Below, one piece after another: positions 18,605 to 27,598 of a stretch of DNA of 64,000 nucleotides (its first letter is position 1; the number at the start of each line of letters is the position of its first letter). Below the pieces are notes generated by a model that was not told where the DNA came from, ran no database searches, and saw nothing but the letters and a program-made list of their open reading frames with translations. The DNA is from Gammaproteobacteria bacterium (lineage in GTDB: Bacteria > Pseudomonadota > Gammaproteobacteria > Steroidobacterales > Rariloculaceae). The DNA lies in NCBI GenBank assembly GCA_022826245.1, contig JAJDVG010000010.1, forward strand, positions 134,801 through 198,800. The letters are read 5' to 3'. The translations under genes were made by a program, and so were the position numbers.

Positions 18605-20440
18605 CTACCGGTAGGCGCGGGCCTGCAACTCGAAGAGCCGGGCGTAGCGGCCGTCGAGCGCCATGAGTTCGGCGTGGGCGCCCCTTTCGATGATCCGCCC
18701 TTCGTCGAGCACGACGATCTGGTCCGCGTGGCGCACGGTCGAGAAGCGATGCGAGATAAGGATCGCGATCCGGTCCTTCGTGAGCGAGCGGAAATGCTCG
18801 AATATTTCGGCTTCGGTCTCGGCGTCCATCGACGAGGTCGGTTCGTCGAGCACGAGGATGTCGGCCTGTTCGCGCATGAAGGCGCGGGCGAGCGCGATGC
18901 GTTGCCATTGCCCGGAGGACAGTTCCTGGCCCCGGTTGAACCAGCGGCCGAGTTGCGTCTCGTAGTGCTCCGGCAGCGTCTCGATGAAGCCCGAGGCCTG
19001 CCCCTTGCGCGCGGCCTCGCGCCAGCGCGGCTCGTCCATCAGCGCCTCGATGTCGCCGACGCCGATGTTCTCCCCGACCTTGAGCTGGTAGCGCGTGAAA
19101 TCCTGAAAGATCACGCCGATGCGCCGCTTGAGCGCTGCCGGATCCCATTCCTCGAGATCGAGGCCCTGATAGCTGATCGAACCCTGGTCGGGGCGGTAGA
19201 GCCCGGCGAGCAGCTTCACGAGCGTCGTCTTGCCCGAACCGTTGTGACCGACGAGCGCGACGCTCTGACCGGGATCGATGTCGAGCGTGATGTTGCGTAC
19301 GGCGGGGGTCGCGGCGCCGGGGTACGTGAAACTCACGTCGGCGAAGGCGATGCCCTTGTCCGCATCGACGCCGCCCGGCGCGCCGCCCGGGCGCTCGAGC
19401 CCCGGCTGCTCGAGATAGTCGTAGAGATTCGACAGGTACAGATTGTCCTCGTACATGCCGCCGATCGCGCTCAGCATGGCCGACACCGCCGTCTGGCCCT
19501 GCCGGAAGACGACCAGGTACATCGTCATCTGTCCGAGGCTGATCTGCCCCTGGATCGTCGCGACGGCGACCCAGGCGCACGCCCCGTAGAACGCGAGCGT
19601 ACCGAAGAGCCCGAGCGCGAATCCCCAGGAATCCCGGCGCACCGTGAGCTGCCGCTCGTCCCGGTACATGCGCGAGAAAATGTCCCGGTAGCGCCGCATG
19701 AGCCCGGGCCCGAGGTTGAAGAGCTTGACCTCCTTGGCGTGATCCTCGCGGGCCAGCACGATTTCCAGGTACAGCAGCATGCGGCGCAGCGGCGAGTGCC
19801 ACTGGAAGATGCGGAAGCGCTCGCCGGAGAACTTCGCTTCGGCGAGGAAAACGGGCAGGCCCGCGCAGACGAGCACGACCACCGCCCACGGAGAGAACTG
19901 CGCGAGCAGGCCCGCATAGCTTGCGAGCGCGATGCCGTTGCGGGCGAGCGTGAAAGTGCGGTTGACGAGACTCAGTGGCCGGCTCGACGCTTCCTGCCGC
20001 GCCCGGTTGAGCTTGTCGTAGAACTCCGAGTCCTCGAACTGCGCGAGTTCGAGCGTCAGGGCCTTGTCGAGGATCATGACGTGCACGCGCCGGCTCAGCA
20101 GCACGCGCAGCAGCGTCTGGCAGAAGTCGATGCCGCGCTGGGCGCCTGCAAGAGCCGCCACGAGCACGCCCTCGATCACGACCAATCTCAGCACGGGCGC
20201 GTAATCGGCCGCGCCGTCCGCCTGGAACGCGGCAATGGCAGCAACGACCGCGTCGACGAAGAGTTGCCCGACAAAGGCGATGGCGGCCGGCAGCAAACCG
20301 GCGCACACGGTCAGCAGACCCAGCGCCACGGTCAGACCGCGGTGCGTGGTCCAGACGAGCGCGATCGCGCGCTTGCTGTAACCCCAGACGCCGAGGAAGC
20401 TCTCCATCGGCATCACGGACTTTTCGCTCACGGTGGCCAT
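18605..20440 (-). CDS. ABC exporter, fused membrane and ATPase domains
   Basis: A half-transporter that probably acts as a homodimer; the substrate is unknown. The 611-residue product has a type-I exporter membrane domain with about six helices (residues 30-330) and an ATPase domain from about residue 360. The ATPase has Walker A GHNGSGKTT, Q-loop VIFQDFTRY, a signature reading LSSGQWQRI rather than LSGGQ, Walker B ILVLDEPTSSMD and the H-loop ISHRFSTV. The LSSGQ variant occurs in peptide and lantibiotic exporters. No peptidase domain is present. The gene is alone, with family B repeats on both sides. Confidence 0.88.
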   Translation of the reverse strand: MATVSEKSVMPMESFLGVWGYSKRAIALVWTTHRGLTVALGLLTVCAGLLPAAIAFVGQLFVDAVVAAIAAFQADGAADYAPVLRLVVIEGVLVAALAGAQRGIDFCQTLLRVLLSRRVHVMILDKALTLELAQFEDSEFYDKLNRARQEASSRPLSLVNRTFTLARNGIALASYAGLLAQFSPWAVVVLVCAGLPVFLAEAKFSGERFRIFQWHSPLRRMLLYLEIVLAREDHAKEVKLFNLGPGLMRRYRDIFSRMYRDERQLTVRRDSWGFALGLFGTLAFYGACAWVAVATIQGQISLGQMTMYLVVFRQGQTAVSAMLSAIGGMYEDNLYLSNLYDYLEQPGLERPGGAPGGVDADKGIAFADVSFTYPGAATPAVRNITLDIDPGQSVALVGHNGSGKTTLVKLLAGLYRPDQGSISYQGLDLEEWDPAALKRRIGVIFQDFTRYQLKVGENIGVGDIEALMDEPRWREAARKGQASGFIETLPEHYETQLGRWFNRGQELSSGQWQRIALARAFMREQADILVLDEPTSSMDAETEAEIFEHFRSLTKDRIAILISHRFSTVRHADQIVVLDEGRIIERGAHAELMALDGRYARLFELQARAYR

Positions 20441-20543
20441 GGCAAAAGCCCTCGCAACTCATCGAGCCGCACTGCGTTCCGGAAACGACCAGCTCGGTCA
20501 AAGGCAAGGACAAGCGGCAGCGAGCGGGCTGCCGCGAACGCAA

Positions 20544-20653
20544 GGGGAGGCGTACTACCGGTGGCTTGAGACCCTCGCGCGCAGGGACGCGCGCGCGGAG
20601 CGTACAGGGACGTATTTACCGCGTGTCTCAAGCCACCGGTAGTGCGCCTCCCC
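20544..20653. repeat. Palindromic repeat, family B copy 3 (inverted relative to copies 1 and 2)
   Basis: Arms of 28 bp at 20544-20571 and 20626-20653 pair with one mismatch. The central sequence is the inverse of copies 1 and 2 (gcgcgcagggacgcgcgcgc, then gtattta..cgcgtgt). Arm sequences differ from copy 2 at several positions, yet each copy stays self-complementary, so the stem is conserved by covariation. It lies in the 340-base divergent spacer between the ABC exporter and the SLC13 gene; I see no clear promoter in the remainder. Confidence 0.85.
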
Positions 20654-20780
20654 GCAAAAAAATGCGACCGGCAGTTCGCCTCCCCGCATCCCCCGCGCCA
20701 CCATCGCACAGCACCAAGCCGTGGCCATCCGGCGGTTGGCGTGGTATTAGGGACCAGGGAACTTGCCAGTGGCTTGAGCC

Positions 20781-22613
20781 GTGTCCGCACTTCCAGACCT
20801 GTCCACAATATTCGTCCTGCTGCTCACGTGCTTCGCGCTGTACCTGTTCACGCGCGACAAACTGCCGTTGGAGGCGTCGGGGCTGACCATTCTGATCATC
20901 CTCGTCGTGACGTTTCAACTGTTCCCGCATCCGAGCGGGCAGCTCACGCCGCAGGCCTTCCTGTCCGGTTTCGGCCACCAGGCGCTGATCACGATCTGCG
21001 CGCTGATGATGCTCGGCAAGGGCATGGAAACGACCGGCGCCCTGCAGCCGCTCGCCGGAGCGCTCGCCAACGCCTGGAGGCGCAACCGGGTCCTGGCGAG
21101 CCTGCTCACCCTGATCATGGCCGGCGTGCTGAGTTCCTTCGTCAATACCACGCCGATCGTCATCATGCTGCTGCCGATGCTCATGGGCGTCGCCGTGCGC
21201 AACAAGCTCTCCCCGTCTTCCGTGCTCATGCCGGTCGGGCTCGCGGTGCTGCTCGGCGGCATGGCGACGACCATCGGCACATCGACGAACCTGCTCGTCG
21301 TCGCCATAGCGGCCGACCTCGGCGCGGTGCAGTTCAGCATGTTCGATTACACCCTGCCGGTCGTGATCGTCGCCGGTTTCGGCATGCTGTACCTGTGGCT
21401 GATCGCCCCGCGCCTGCTGCCTGAACGCAAGGCGCCCATCGCCGATTCCATGCCGCGCGTCTTCAACGCGATGCTCCACATCCACGACGACAGCGTCGCC
21501 TGCGGCAAGACCTTCGCCCAGTGCCTGGCGCTCACGAACAACGCGCTCAGGGTCGACCGGATCGAACGCGGCGACGGCCTGTTCGTCGCGAAGCTTCCGT
21601 CCGTCACGCTGCAGGCCGGCGATCGGCTCGCCGTTCGCGATACGCCGGAGCGGCTCAAGGAATTCGAAAAGCAGATCGGCGCGACGCTGCACGACGTCTC
21701 CGGCACCGGGGAGGCGGACCTGACGGCCCCAGCGGGCGTCGTTCCGGAACAGGAGCAGCTCGCCGAAATCGTGGTCACGGGCAGCTCGATCCTGCACAAC
21801 TCGAGCCTGTCCGCCACCCGATTCGCGCAGCGCACGGGGCTGCTGCCGCTCGCGCTGCACCGCGCGGGCGAAGACAGCGGCGAGGACGGGACCGGCCATG
21901 TCGGCCTGGTGCCGCTGCGTGCCGGCGATGTCGTACTCGTGCAGGGTACGCAGAAGCAGCTCAACGAACTCAAGCGCCTGAAGATGGCGCTCGTGCTCGA
22001 CGGCAGTACCGACCTGCCGCGCACGCATCGGTCGAGCTGGGCGTTGTCGATCATGATCTTCGTCGTGCTTAGCGCGGCGCTAAATATCCTCCCGATCGTG
22101 GTCAGCGCACTGGCTGGCGTCGGACTCATGCTCGCAACCCGCTGCCTGACCTGGAAGGACGCAGGCTCCGCCCTGCATCCGCCCGTCATCGTCATCATCG
22201 TCACGAGTCTTGCGCTCGGACTCGCGCTCACCGCAACGGGGGCGGCGACGTTCATCGCGCAGGGGTTCCTGGCCGCCGTCTCGTCCATGCCCACCCCGGT
22301 GATCCTGAGCTCCCTCATGCTCGTCATGGCGGTGCTGACGAGCATCGTCTCGAACAACGCCGCCGGCGTGATCGGTACGCCGATCGCCATCCAGATCGCC
22401 TCGGAACTCGGCGTGTCGCCCGAACCGTTCGTGCTGGCCGTGATCTTCGGCGCCAACATGAGCTATGCGACGCCGTTCGGCTACCAGACCAATCTGCTCA
22501 TCATGGCCGCCGGCGGTTACAAGTTCAGCGATTTCGTGCGCGTCGGCGGCCCGCTCGTGCTGATCACCTGGCTCGGTTTCTCCATCGTGCTGCCGCTGCT
22601 GTACGACCTGTGA
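20781..22613 (+). CDS. SLC13/DASS-family anion permease with two RCK-C domains
   Basis: A sodium-coupled anion or dicarboxylate transporter family member; sulfate, citrate or dicarboxylates are possible substrates. The 610-residue product has about ten to twelve membrane helices in two halves. Each half carries a conserved Asn/Thr loop (SSFVNTTPIV near residue 115 and SIVSNNAAGVIGTP near 525). Between them lie two soluble RCK-C (TrkA-C) domains at about 230-310 and 330-415. The GTG at 20781 is the first start consistent with the family N-terminus. It stands just upstream of the trp operon but no functional link is evident. Confidence 0.87.
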   Translation: MSALPDLSTIFVLLLTCFALYLFTRDKLPLEASGLTILIILVVTFQLFPHPSGQLTPQAFLSGFGHQALITICALMMLGKGMETTGALQPLAGALANAWRRNRVLASLLTLIMAGVLSSFVNTTPIVIMLLPMLMGVAVRNKLSPSSVLMPVGLAVLLGGMATTIGTSTNLLVVAIAADLGAVQFSMFDYTLPVVIVAGFGMLYLWLIAPRLLPERKAPIADSMPRVFNAMLHIHDDSVACGKTFAQCLALTNNALRVDRIERGDGLFVAKLPSVTLQAGDRLAVRDTPERLKEFEKQIGATLHDVSGTGEADLTAPAGVVPEQEQLAEIVVTGSSILHNSSLSATRFAQRTGLLPLALHRAGEDSGEDGTGHVGLVPLRAGDVVLVQGTQKQLNELKRLKMALVLDGSTDLPRTHRSSWALSIMIFVVLSAALNILPIVVSALAGVGLMLATRCLTWKDAGSALHPPVIVIIVTSLALGLALTATGAATFIAQGFLAAVSSMPTPVILSSLMLVMAVLTSIVSNNAAGVIGTPIAIQIASELGVSPEPFVLAVIFGANMSYATPFGYQTNLLIMAAGGYKFSDFVRVGGPLVLITWLGFSIVLPLLYDL

Positions 22614-22625
22614 GCGCCGCCCGCC

Positions 22626-22654
22626 TTGACCGTGCCGGGTCCGCCGGACATACT
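22626..22654 (+). promoter_or_regulatory. Candidate trp operon promoter
   Basis: A TTGACC -35 (22626-22631) and CATACT -10 (22649-22654) are separated by 17 bases. Transcription would start near 22661, just before the trp leader peptide, so the leader's translation start would be unusually close to the 5' end. Confidence 0.6.
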
Positions 22655-22662
22655 TCGCGTCC

Positions 22663-22731
22663 ATGAACGCGCGTGCCATGAAGCTGGCCTCGACAAATCG
22701 CTGGTGGCGAAGGCCGTCAGCGGGTGGGTAA
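22663..22731 (+). CDS. trpL: trp operon leader peptide
   Basis: A 22-codon open frame (or 17 codons from the second ATG at 22678) contains two adjacent tryptophan codons at 22702-22707 (context NRWWRR) and stops at 22731. Trp is a rare residue, and tandem Trp codons just upstream of an intrinsic terminator and trpE are the signature of ribosome-mediated attenuation. No convincing ribosome-binding site is visible for either start. The peptide itself probably has no function beyond sensing charged tRNA-Trp. Confidence 0.8.
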   Translation: MNARAMKLASTNRWWRRPSAGG

Positions 22732-22812
22732 CGCGCGCCTGGACTGAAGCAGTCTGTCCGAATACGGGTCATGCGAACCCATCTCCGCCAAGCCGGGGAT
22801 GGGTTTGTTGCA
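22699..22812 (+). promoter_or_regulatory. trp attenuator: competing hairpins and intrinsic terminator
   Basis: Three mutually exclusive pairings can be read. Segment 1 (22699-22703, overlapping the first Trp codon) pairs with 22718-22722. Segment 2 (22722-22729) can instead pair over 8 bp, two of them G-U, with 22777-22784. The terminator is an 11-bp stem, 22776-22786 with 22795-22805, an 8-base loop and a T-rich tail. A ribosome stalled at the Trp codons would free segment 2, block the terminator and allow trpE transcription. A further small hairpin lies at 22743-22755. Confidence 0.75.
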
Positions 22813-22857
22813 TTCTGGAGCATCGAAAAGCCGAAACTGAAGGCAGAGCAAGGACCA

Positions 22858-24248
22858 ATGGAATCACCGTTCGACATCGCGGCCGATCTCGATACGCCCG
22901 TCTCGGCGTATCTCAAGCTCGCGCCGTTCGAGCCGCGCTTTCTGCTGGAGAGCGTGGAGAGCGGCGAACGGCTGGCGCGCTACTCCTTCCTCGGCTTCGG
23001 CGAGGGTCTGACGCTCGAATTTCGCGCGGACAGGGACGAGGTGCTCCTCGACGGCGCGGCGCGACCGAAGCCCGGCAGCGCGGCCGAGTGGCTCGCGCTC
23101 ATGCGCGAGGCGCTGGCGCTGAGCCCTGAACTCAGGCCCGCCATCCCGGAAATTCCGTTTAACGGCGGGCTGGTCGGCGCCGCGGGCTACGATGTCGTGC
23201 GCTACTTCGAGCGGCTGCCGCCCAACCGCTCCGAACTCGACGGCGGGCTGCCGCAGGGCGCGTTCGTCGCGCCGCGCTCGGTGCTCGTGTTCGACCATCT
23301 GACGCGGCGCGTCGCGCTGCTGCATGCGGGATCCGAGGCGGAGCGCCAGGCGCTGCGCCGCGAGGTCATCAGGGCGCTGCGCGGCGGGGTCAGCGCCGTG
23401 CGCGCAGGCAACGGCTTCAGCGGGGCCGAATCGAGCTTCGCCAAACCGGACTTTCTCGACGCCGTGGACCGCTGCAAGGCGCACATCGGCGCGGGCGACA
23501 TCTACCAGATCGTGCTCTCGTCGCGGTTCAGCGGACAAACCGCACTCGACCCCTTCCAGACCTACCGCGGCATGCGGCTGCTCAATCCCTCCCCGTACTT
23601 GTTCTTCTTCGAGCTCGGCGACCTCAGGGTCGCCGGTTCCTCGCCCGAAGCGCTGGTCAGGCTCGATGGCCGCCAGGCCTCGCTCCGGCCCATCGCCGGC
23701 ACGCGGCCGCGCGGCGCCACGCGGTCCGAAGATACGGGCCTCGAGCAGGAACTGCTCGCCGACCCCAAGGAGAACGCCGAGCACATCATGCTCGTCGATC
23801 TCGCGCGCAACGATCTCGGCCGGGTCGCGCACGCGGGGTCCGTGCACGTCGATCCGTACCGCAATATCGAGCGCTACAGCCATGTCATGCACATCGTCAG
23901 CGGCGTGAAGGGTCGGCTCGCCGACGAGCGCGATGCGCTCGATCTCTTCGCGGCGGCGTTTCCGGCCGGCACGCTCGTCGGCGCGCCCAAGGTCCGCGCG
24001 ATGGAGCTCATCGCCGGATTCGAGCCCGTCGGGCGCGGCCTTTACGGCGGCACCGTCGGCTACTTCGCGAAGAACGGCAATATGGACCAGGCCATCACGA
24101 TCCGCACGATGGTGTTCAACGGCGACGAATACAGCTTTCAGGCAGGCGCCGGCATCGTCGCCGACAGCGTGCCCGAACGCGAACACGACGAAGTGCTGGC
24201 CAAGAGCGCGATCCTGCGGCGCGCACTGGAGCTTGCGGAGGAAGGACT

Positions 24249-24252
<4 letters not shown>
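22858..24252 (+). CDS. trpE: Anthranilate synthase component I
   Basis: TrpE converts chorismate and ammonia to anthranilate, with TrpG supplying ammonia from glutamine. The 464-residue product has the LLES feedback-inhibition motif near the N-terminus ([19 protein letters not shown]), then the chorismate-binding domain with [29 protein letters not shown] and GGTVGYF. The ATG at 22858 follows an AAGGA ribosome site five bases upstream; earlier in-frame starts lie inside the attenuator. The stop overlaps trpG (GTGA), consistent with coupled synthesis of the two subunits. Trp inhibition is likely because the LLES motif is intact. Confidence 0.96.
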
Positions 24253-24824
<572 letters not shown>

Positions 24825-24950
24825 GCATCGACGCGACCGTAAATCCGAGAAAGCTGCGGATTCGACAAGTATCCCGGCGACCGAGCCATCGAAAAGCCGC
24901 CGATACGATAGACATCGAGCCACCGGGATCCTCAACAGATTGACGATGCG
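24825..24950 (+). other. trpG-trpD spacer with two short inverted repeats
   Basis: This 126-base gap interrupts an otherwise tightly packed operon. It contains aatccg/cggatt around a 9-base loop and, further on, atcccgg/ccgggat about 45 bases apart. Neither has a T-run. No open frame with coding character is seen. Confidence 0.4.
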
Positions 24951-25985
24951 ATGAACAGTTCCGCCACCGATTTCCTTGACAAGATGCTCGGCGGCAGCGA
25001 CCTCATGCAGGAGGAGGCCGCAGCGCTGCTGCGCGAGATGGCAGCAGGCTCCGTCGAGCCAGCGCTGGCCGGAGCGCTGCTCGCCGCGCTCAGGGCCAAG
25101 GGCGAATCCGCGGCCGAGATCCGCGGTTTCGCGCTCGCGATGCGCGAGCTCGCGAGGCGGCCCGCAGTGGCCGGAGGCCCCGATCACGTCGATATCGTCG
25201 GCACGGGCGGCGACGGTTCGCACAGTCTCAACCTTTCCACGGGCAGCGCGCTGCTCGCGGCGGCCTGCGGTCTGTCCGTCGTCAAGCACGGCAACCGTTC
25301 GGTGACGAGCAAGTCCGGCAGCGCGGACGTACTCGCGGCGCTCGGCCTGCCGATGCCGCTCGACGAGCAGGCCGCCGGACGCTGTCTGGAGGAGACGGGA
25401 TTCACGTTCCTGTTCGCGCCGCACTATCACCCGGCGATGAAGCACATCGCGCCGATTCGCATCGCGCTCGGCGTGCGCACCGTGTTCAACATCCTCGGCC
25501 CGCTCGTCAATCCGGCCGAACCGCCCTGCCACGTCATCGGCGCGCCGAGCGAGCCCGTCGCCGAACTCATGGCCTCGACGCTCGCGGGCCTGCCGATGCG
25601 CCGCGCGTTCGTGATCCACGGCGCGGCAGGCTGGGACGAGGCGACGCCGATCGGGCCGTTCATCTGCTACGACGTAAGCGCCGGGAACGTCGTACGCGGT
25701 GTCCGGGATCCCGGCGACTACGGCATGGCGCGCTGCGGCGAGGACGCGCTGCGCGGCAGCGATGCGGCGAGCAACGCCGCGCGGCTCAGGGCCGCGCTCC
25801 GCGGAGGCGACACGCCGGCCCACGCCGATGCGCTCGTGCTCGGGGCCGCGCTCGCACTCGAGGTCACAGGCTCCGTCGAGGATCCGCTGTCGGCGGTTCA
25901 ACGCGCTCGCGAAGCGATTGCCGACGGCAGCGCCGCGCGGCTGCTCGAGCGGCTCGACGGTTTTTCCGAGGCGGAAGGCTCATGA
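24951..25985 (+). CDS. trpD: Anthranilate phosphoribosyltransferase
   Basis: TrpD transfers phosphoribose from PRPP to anthranilate. The 344-residue product has the PRPP loop GTGGDGSHSLNLSTGSA (about residues 81-97), the VKHGNRSVTSKSGSADVLAALG block, the anthranilate-site HPAMKHIAPIR and the FNILGPLVNP segment. Length is normal. The stop overlaps the start of a 31-codon open frame (25982-26077) that lies between trpD and trpC. Confidence 0.96.
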   Translation: MNSSATDFLDKMLGGSDLMQEEAAALLREMAAGSVEPALAGALLAALRAKGESAAEIRGFALAMRELARRPAVAGGPDHVDIVGTGGDGSHSLNLSTGSALLAAACGLSVVKHGNRSVTSKSGSADVLAALGLPMPLDEQAAGRCLEETGFTFLFAPHYHPAMKHIAPIRIALGVRTVFNILGPLVNPAEPPCHVIGAPSEPVAELMASTLAGLPMRRAFVIHGAAGWDEATPIGPFICYDVSAGNVVRGVRDPGDYGMARCGEDALRGSDAASNAARLRAALRGGDTPAHADALVLGAALALEVTGSVEDPLSAVQRAREAIADGSAARLLERLDGFSEAEGS

Positions 25986-26077
25986 CCGCGAGCCGTTCGC
26001 TTCTCGAATCCACGGCCGATGCGACGCGCGGGCGCGTGCGGCCGTTGGACGGCGGTTCCGGGACCAATCGCCAATGA
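25982..26077 (+). CDS. 31-residue open frame, apparent duplicate of the trpC 5' end
   Basis: This small frame starts in an ATGA overlap with the trpD stop and ends in an ATGA overlap with the trpC start. Its first 20 codons align without gaps to the first 20 codons of trpC, 92 bases downstream: about 41 of 60 bases match overall and 26 of 30 in the second half (both encode ADA.R.RVR). It looks like a remnant of a local duplication whose reading frame is still coupled to both neighbours. It may simply carry ribosomes from trpD to trpC. A functional peptide is not indicated. Confidence 0.5.
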   Translation: MTASRSLLESTADATRGRVRPLDGGSGTNRQ

Positions 26078-26916
26078 GCAGCGGCAGTTCCTTCCTGGGC
26101 AGGATGGCCGATGCGAGCCGCGAGCGCGTGCGGCGCGCGCGGCTCGCCGTGTCGCAAGGCCTGCTCGCCGATCGGGCGCGTGCGGCGCCGGCCGCACCGC
26201 CGCTCGAACTCGGCGGCTTCGACCTGATCGCGGAACTCAAGCTGCGTTCGCCTGCGGCAGGCGGCCTCGCGACGCGAAGTTTCGACCGCGGCGAGCAGCT
26301 TGCAGCCTACGCCCGGGGCGGCGCCGCGGCTGTGTCGGTGCTGACCGAGTCCGACGAGTTCCACGGCTCGCTGTCCCATCTCGAGGACGCCGCTGCCGCC
26401 CTCGCCGCGCATGGCTGCCCCGTCATGCGCAAGGACTTCCTGACCTCGCCCTACCAGGTGCTGGAGGCCCGCGCGGCCGGCGCCGGCGGTGTGCTCGTCA
26501 TCGTCACGATGCTCGAGGATTCCGAAATACGCGAACTCGTCGACTGCGCGCGCGAGTACGGTCTGTTCGTGCTGCTCGAGGCCTTCGACCGGCGCGATCT
26601 CGAGCGCATCGCCGCGCTGCCGCTCGCGTCGGGCGCTCCCCAAGTACTCGCAGGCGTCAACTGCCGCGATCTCAGGGACCTCAACGTGCGCTTCGAACGG
26701 TTCGCCGAACTGGCGCCGTTCATCCCCGTCGAATTGCCGACCGTGGCCGAAAGCGGGATAAGCTCCGCGACCGATGCCGCCACCGTCAGCGAACTCGGTT
26801 ACGAACTCGCCCTCGTCGGCTCGGCGCTCATGCAGTCCGGGCGTCCCGAACAGGCGCTCCGGGACATGCTCGCCGCCGGCCGCAACGTTCGCGAGGACCT
26901 GCGAGCATGTTCGTGA
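26074..26916 (+). CDS. trpC: Indole-3-glycerol phosphate synthase
   Basis: TrpC cyclises CdRP to indole-3-glycerol phosphate with loss of carbon dioxide. The 280-residue TIM barrel has the core segments DLIAELKLRSPAAG (catalytic Lys in place of the common IAEIKRASPS), VLTESDEFHGS, VMRKDFL, LLEAFDRRDLER, GVNCRDLRDL and VAESGI. The start at 26074 is favoured by coupling to the preceding small frame and by the N-terminal helix. It is a monofunctional enzyme, since trpF is a separate overlapping gene. The KLRSP variant differs from the usual KRASP at one or two residues but keeps the Lys and Pro. Confidence 0.95.
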   Translation: MSSGSSFLGRMADASRERVRRARLAVSQGLLADRARAAPAAPPLELGGFDLIAELKLRSPAAGGLATRSFDRGEQLAAYARGGAAAVSVLTESDEFHGSLSHLEDAAAALAAHGCPVMRKDFLTSPYQVLEARAAGAGGVLVIVTMLEDSEIRELVDCAREYGLFVLLEAFDRRDLERIAALPLASGAPQVLAGVNCRDLRDLNVRFERFAELAPFIPVELPTVAESGISSATDAATVSELGYELALVGSALMQSGRPEQALRDMLAAGRNVREDLRACS

Positions 26917-27497
26917 AGATCTGCGGCATGACGACGCCGGATGCCGTGGCCGCGGCCGTGGCCGCCGGCGCCGACGCCGTCGGCTTCGTGTTCGCACCGT
27001 CGCCGCGCGAGGTCAGCGCCGAGCGGGCGCTCGAGCTTTCGGCGGGCGTGCCGGACGGCGTTCTGCGGGTCGCGGTCATGCACCATCCGACCGCCGAGCA
27101 CGCCCGGCAGGTACTCGACGTGCTCGCGCCGGACTGGCTGCAGACCGACGCCGAAGACCTCGACGAACTCGGTCTGCCCGAGGACTGCGAGGTACTTCCG
27201 GTTTACCGGAACGGCCGGGCGCCCGCCGGGCCTCGGTATCCCTCGCGACTACTGTTCGAGGGCGCAAAAAGCGGTACCGGGAAAACGGCCGACTGGAGCG
27301 AAGCAAGGACGCTCGCGCGGAACACCAGGCTCGTGCTCGCCGGCGGTCTCGACCCGAGTAACGTTGGCGCAGCGATCGACACCGTCCGGCCCTGGGGTGT
27401 GGATGTGTCGAGCGGCGTGGAAAGGGAGCGCGGCCTGAAGGACCCCGCGAAGATCGAACAGTTCATTGCCCGCGTGCGGGCACTGGGGAACGTCTGA
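26907..27497 (+). CDS. trpF: Phosphoribosylanthranilate isomerase
   Basis: TrpF performs the Amadori rearrangement of PRA to CdRP. The 196-residue barrel begins MFVKICGMTTPDA with the catalytic Cys, and has VGFVFAPSPREV, LQTD (catalytic Asp region), LLFEGAKSGTGKTADW, LAGGLDPSNV and WGVDVSSGVE. It overlaps the end of trpC by ten bases. A 101-base spacer separates it from trpB. Confidence 0.95.
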   Translation: MFVKICGMTTPDAVAAAVAAGADAVGFVFAPSPREVSAERALELSAGVPDGVLRVAVMHHPTAEHARQVLDVLAPDWLQTDAEDLDELGLPEDCEVLPVYRNGRAPAGPRYPSRLLFEGAKSGTGKTADWSEARTLARNTRLVLAGGLDPSNVGAAIDTVRPWGVDVSSGVERERGLKDPAKIEQFIARVRALGNV

Positions 27498-27598
27498 ACA
27501 ACCTTGTTCGTCGAAATTCCCCGTCATGCAAAGCAATGATCTACGCTACGCCGAACGAATGAACGTCGAATTGTTCGGATCATTCCTGGAGAACCGCC

